Shown: piece by piece, positions 34,206 to 36,826 of the stretch
Layout: each line of letters starts with the position of its first letter
Position numbering within the stretch: position 1 is the stretch's first letter
Assembly (NCBI GenBank): GCA_944386705.1
Contig: CALXCC010000004.1
Location: 1 to 36,826 of the forward strand
Direction of reading: 5' to 3'
Length of the DNA: 36,826 nt
DNA from: an uncultured Clostridia bacterium
GTDB taxonomy: Bacteria; Bacillota; Clostridia; TANB77; CAG-508
Notes under the pieces: generated by a model
What the model was told of the DNA's origin: nothing
What the model saw: only the letters and a program-made list of their open reading frames with translations
Database searches by the model: none
Program-made: the position numbers and the translations under genes

Positions 34206-35606
34206 ATGTTAAATGATAAAAATTCTTTTAATTATGAAAATAGAAATTTATCAGATGTTTTTAGAGAATTACAAGAAATTAAAAATAATCCAAATGCTAG
34301 ACAAGCTTATATAAAACAATCTAAAAAAGTAAAAAAAGTTCAACAAAAGCGACCAAAAGTTAAGAAAAATTTTAATATTTTTGCTTCTACTTCTAACTCT
34401 CAAAACAAACATACCTCAAATGATTTAAAGCTTTCTCACATAATAACTGGCTGTGGTATTTTGGTTGTTTCTATGGCATTGTTCTTTCCAAAAGATCTTT
34501 CTTTTAGTGAAAGTTATGCTAAAGTAGATTCTATCGATACTGTTTCAGAATATGAATTAAATAGACATCGCTTAAATATGCAAACTATTATTTCTGAAAA
34601 CGCTGGTATGGATAGAGTAAAAGAACAGGTTGTGGAAGAACGTGATGTTGAATTTGAAACTACATATACTGATAACCCAAGTTTACCAAAAGGTGAAGAA
34701 GTTGTAACACAAGAAGGTATTTTAGGCAAAGATAAGGTTACAGCTGTTAAAACTTATGAAAATGGAAATTTTGTTGAAGAAATTATCTTGTCAAAAGAAA
34801 AATTAGTAGATTCTACTCCAAAATTAGTTAGCCTTGGAACTTCTGAATTCTTAGCTAAGCATAAAGTTCATCTTGGAGATACAATGTATTTGTTAAACAC
34901 TGCTACCATTAAAGAATCTGCAGACACTTCTTCTAAAGACGTTGCCGAAGTTAAAAATAGTTTAGATGTAAAATTACTTGAACTTCCAAGTGAAGAATGG
35001 TGTAAAGTTTCCTTTGATGGTATAGAAGGATTTATTAAAACTTCTAACTTAACTTCTGCATATACTACTCCAAATATTGTTGAAAAGAACCGAATCCAAA
35101 GAATTTTACTAAAAGTTAATATACATATGGAATTAAATGAGCCAAGTGGACTAACTTTAAATGATTATAAAAAAATATTTACTGGCTTATCAAATGATAA
35201 AAACAATATATTTAAAGATAATTATCAAGCTTTTTACAATGCAGAAAAAAAATATAATATAAATGGAATTTTTCTTGCTTCAATGGCAATTCATGAAAGT
35301 GCCTGGGGAACTTCTCAAATATCACAAGATAAAAAGAATTTATTTGGATATGGCGCTTATGACGATACTCCATACGATTCTTCTTATGAATTCTCTAGTT
35401 ATGACGAAGGAATTGAAACTGTTGCAAAATCACTAGTAAAATATTATTTAAACCCTCCTGGCACTAAAATTTATGATGGTGAAACTGCTGCTGCTTGGTA
35501 CTACAATGGTCCTACATTAGAAGGTGTTAATACTAGATATGCAAGTGATAAAGATTGGCATACAAAAGTATTTAGTTATATGGATATGTTATATAATAGA
35601 TTATAA
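34206..35606 (+). CDS. Membrane-anchored G5/SH3-containing N-acetylglucosaminidase (cell-wall hydrolase)
   Basis: The 466-residue protein has a basic cytoplasmic N-terminus (about 1-75), one membrane segment (LSHIITGCGILVVSMALFF, about 76-94), a G5 domain (about 125-210, with EERDVEFETTY), an SH3-like region (about 215-290, with WCKVSFDGIEGFIKTSNL) and a C-terminal glucosaminidase domain (about 320-466) with the catalytic Glu likely in ASMAIHESAWGTSQIS and the NLFGYGAYDD motif. It would cleave peptidoglycan glycan strands outside the cell. It uses CGC as an ordinary Arg codon. It has its own promoter, and a hairpin separates it from the next gene. Confidence 0.88.
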   Translation: MLNDKNSFNYENRNLSDVFRELQEIKNNPNARQAYIKQSKKVKKVQQKRPKVKKNFNIFASTSNSQNKHTSNDLKLSHIITGCGILVVSMALFFPKDLSFSESYAKVDSIDTVSEYELNRHRLNMQTIISENAGMDRVKEQVVEERDVEFETTYTDNPSLPKGEEVVTQEGILGKDKVTAVKTYENGNFVEEIILSKEKLVDSTPKLVSLGTSEFLAKHKVHLGDTMYLLNTATIKESADTSSKDVAEVKNSLDVKLLELPSEEWCKVSFDGIEGFIKTSNLTSAYTTPNIVEKNRIQRILLKVNIHMELNEPSGLTLNDYKKIFTGLSNDKNNIFKDNYQAFYNAEKKYNINGIFLASMAIHESAWGTSQISQDKKNLFGYGAYDDTPYDSSYEFSSYDEGIETVAKSLVKYYLNPPGTKIYDGETAAAWYYNGPTLEGVNTRYASDKDWHTKVFSYMDMLYNRL

Positions 35607-35630
35607 GAAAGAAAATAAACTTCTACAAGG

Positions 35631-35687
35631 CTTAAGGAACTCAAACTGAAATTAAATACAATTTTTCTCTTTGAGTTCCTCCTTAAG
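35631..35687 (+). other. Stem-loop between the glucosaminidase gene and the next gene
   Basis: CTTAAGGAACTCAAA (35631-35645) pairs with TTTGAGTTCCTCCTTAAG (35670-35687) apart from a 3-nt bulge. There is no T tract after it. The downstream gene's ribosome binding site (35686-35693) overlaps its right foot, so it could modulate translation or protect the upstream mRNA. Confidence 0.55.
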
Positions 35688-35702
35688 AGAGGAATGAGAT
35701 TT

Positions 35703-36533
35703 ATGAAAAATTTTAAATTTAAAATAAAAAATGTAAAACTTGCATTTGCAATTTTAATTATTTTATCAGTTATACTGTTAATTTTATATTATAACTTTGT
35801 ATTTTCTTCTGTTCTTGCTAAGAACAAATTTGCTAATCAAATGATAGAAATTTCGGATGAAAATGAAAATGCTATTTTTAATATTCAAAAAATATTATTG
35901 TATAGCAGTGCAAATGCTATTGATAATTCAGATAATCAGTCTTTAAGCAATATGAGCCTTTCTCAATATACCGATTTATCTATCTATATTGATAACAGTC
36001 AAACTGTTTCTGAATTAACTGACGAAAATACTGTTAAAGAATTATATATTGATAATATAAGTTTTGATGCTAATTCAAATAATGGAACTAAGATTCTAAA
36101 TTATAAAAATCCTCTTAATTTTGGAAAATATCAAGATATAAATTTTTCTGAAAATGGTAGGATTGATTTTAAAATAGTTAATACAAACCAAGAAAATGAA
36201 AATAATAATTATGACGAGCCGACATTTTACACAGATTGCTCAAATCCTATTACTTTAGGTTATCTAAATAAAGACCTTTTAACAAATTATTCTATTTCTG
36301 ATAATTCTAAATCTGTTTCTTTCAATGGGAAAGTTTTAAAAGAAGCAAATGTTGACTTGGAAAATATTAATTATACTTTAAATTTTACTATTCATATTGT
36401 TAATAATTTAAATCAGAATTTCACTTACAATATGAAACTTCCTGTTGATTTAGATGGTATTTATGATGGATATGTTTACAAAGGAAAAACTACTTCTGGT
36501 AGTGAATATAACTTCTTTAAAGATTTGAATTAA
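35703..36533 (+). CDS. Single-pass membrane-anchored protein of unknown function
   Basis: The 276-residue protein has a basic N-terminus and one hydrophobic segment (LAFAILIILSVILLILYYNF, about 13-32), then an Asn- and Ser-rich extracytoplasmic region without cysteines except one near TDCSNP. No domain is recognised. The segment resembles the pilin-type N-terminus at the left edge of the window in hydrophobicity, but it lacks the Gly-processing site. ATG 35703 is preferred because GAGAGG lies nine bases upstream; ATG 35694 touches that site. It follows the cell-wall hydrolase gene and may be co-transcribed with it, suggesting a surface role. Confidence 0.65.
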   Translation: MKNFKFKIKNVKLAFAILIILSVILLILYYNFVFSSVLAKNKFANQMIEISDENENAIFNIQKILLYSSANAIDNSDNQSLSNMSLSQYTDLSIYIDNSQTVSELTDENTVKELYIDNISFDANSNNGTKILNYKNPLNFGKYQDINFSENGRIDFKIVNTNQENENNNYDEPTFYTDCSNPITLGYLNKDLLTNYSISDNSKSVSFNGKVLKEANVDLENINYTLNFTIHIVNNLNQNFTYNMKLPVDLDGIYDGYVYKGKTTSGSEYNFFKDLN

Positions 36534-36551
36534 TATTCTACAAATTTTACG

Positions 36552-36589
36552 AATAGAGACTAAAATGAATTTTGTCTCTATTTTTTATT
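36552..36589 (+). terminator. Rho-independent terminator before the tRNA genes
   Basis: AATAGAGAC (36552-36560) pairs with GTCTCTATT (36574-36582), with an inner AAAAT/ATTTT pairing, followed by TTTTATTT. Confidence 0.85.
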
Positions 36590-36599
36590 TTAAAGATAC

Positions 36600-36628
36600 T
36601 TGACAATATCACATATTTTTGGTATTAT
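36600..36628 (+). promoter_or_regulatory. Sigma-A promoter for the tRNA operon
   Basis: TTGACA (36600-36605) and TATTAT (36623-36628) are 17 bases apart, upstream of tRNA-Gly. Confidence 0.8.
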
Positions 36629-36669
36629 TTTAAATGCGCAAGCATATAATTTAAGAGAAGCAAACATCT

Positions 36670-36745
36670 GCGGGAATAGCTCAGTTGATAGAGCGCTGCC
36701 TTGCCAAGGCAGAGGTCGCGGGTTTGAGCCCCGTTTCCCGCTCCA
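36670..36745 (+). tRNA. tRNA-Gly (anticodon GCC)
   Basis: The cloverleaf closes with acceptor GCGGGAA (36670-36676) against TTCCCGC (36735-36741), then T and an encoded CCA. The anticodon arm CTGCC-TTGCCAA-GGCAG has a normal 7-nt loop with GCC, and the T-arm is GCGGG-TTTGAGC-CCCGT. It reads GGC and GGU, not GGA, so it cannot by itself explain four of the five CGGA recoding sites. Confidence 0.95.
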
Positions 36746-36749
36746 ATAC

Positions 36750-36824
36750 GGCGACATAGCCAAGTGGCTAAGGCACGAGTCTGCAAAACTCTGATCCCCG
36801 GTTCGAATCCGGGTGTCGCCTCCA
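36750..36824 (+). tRNA. tRNA-Cys (anticodon GCA)
   Basis: Acceptor GGCGACA (36750-36756) pairs with TGTCGCC (36814-36820), followed by T and encoded CCA (36822-36824). The anticodon loop CTGCAAA contains GCA. It lies four bases after tRNA-Gly and is co-transcribed with it. Confidence 0.95.
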
Positions 36825-36826
36825 AT

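Noticed and set aside
36670..36745. tRNA-Gly(GCC) as the quadruplet-decoding tRNA
   Set aside because: The anticodon loop has seven bases and GCC does not read GGA, which four of five sites require.

Overview
The window is very AT-rich bacterial chromosome with dense genes, strong AGGAGG-type ribosome binding sites and many TTGACA-N17-TATAAT promoters. The gene set (AddB, SMC, YtaF, YitT, RNase III next to a radical SAM gene, G5/glucosaminidase cell-wall protein, pilin-like protein) points to a low-GC Clostridia-type Firmicute, probably an uncultured gut lineage. This placement is inferred from gene content and composition only.

Layout. 1-0.94 kb: a truncated pilin-like gene divergent from a small Xre regulator, with twin palindromic operator-like sites between them. 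0.98-7.9 kb: a P2A-type Ca2+ ATPase, sporulation membrane protein YtaF and the condensin SMC. 8.0-9.3 kb: an Xre regulator and an Rpn/YhgA-type nuclease. 9.6-18.2 kb, all minus strand: TrmL, a SpoU-family RNA methyltransferase, Mfd, topoisomerase III and two tandem HD-domain paralogues. 18.3-22.5 kb: LeuRS, a coiled-coil protein and an orphan HExxH protein. 22.6-31.9 kb, minus strand: a GltD-like oxidoreductase, family-4 uracil-DNA glycosylase, LD-carboxypeptidase, PgeF, AddB, an OGG-type glycosylase and a YitT-family membrane protein. 32.1-34.0 kb: a candidate small RNA, a radical SAM protein and RNase III. 34.2-36.8 kb: a glucosaminidase, an unknown anchored protein, then tRNA-Gly(GCC) and tRNA-Cys(GCA). 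Much of the content concerns DNA repair and RNA processing.

The main observation is a recoding pattern. Five conserved genes (SpoU methyltransferase, mfd, udg, yitT, rnc) each need exactly one +1 frameshift to give the normal full-length protein. In all five the shift is at an in-frame CGG codon: skipping the C and reading the next three bases as GGN (glycine) restores the conserved sequence. Three sites share CTTCGGA; the others are TTGCGGA and ACTCGGT. My hand scan of every coding region found no other in-frame CGG codon, although nearly fifty CGG triplets occur out of phase. CGT, CGC, CGA, AGA and AGG are used normally. This looks like a systematic rule (CGGN read as Gly, or +1 shifting at an unassigned CGG codon), not five unrelated pseudogenes or sequencing errors. 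In four of the five genes the residues after the shift include the family's catalytic or cofactor-binding motif.

Secondary observations: a 79-nt orphan RNA candidate near 32.2 kb with a consensus promoter, hairpins and a terminator; a set of GGGAC-containing palindromes at gene junctions resembling REP elements; and the twin operators by the Xre/pilin pair. No CRISPR array, prophage, insertion sequence or rRNA was seen.
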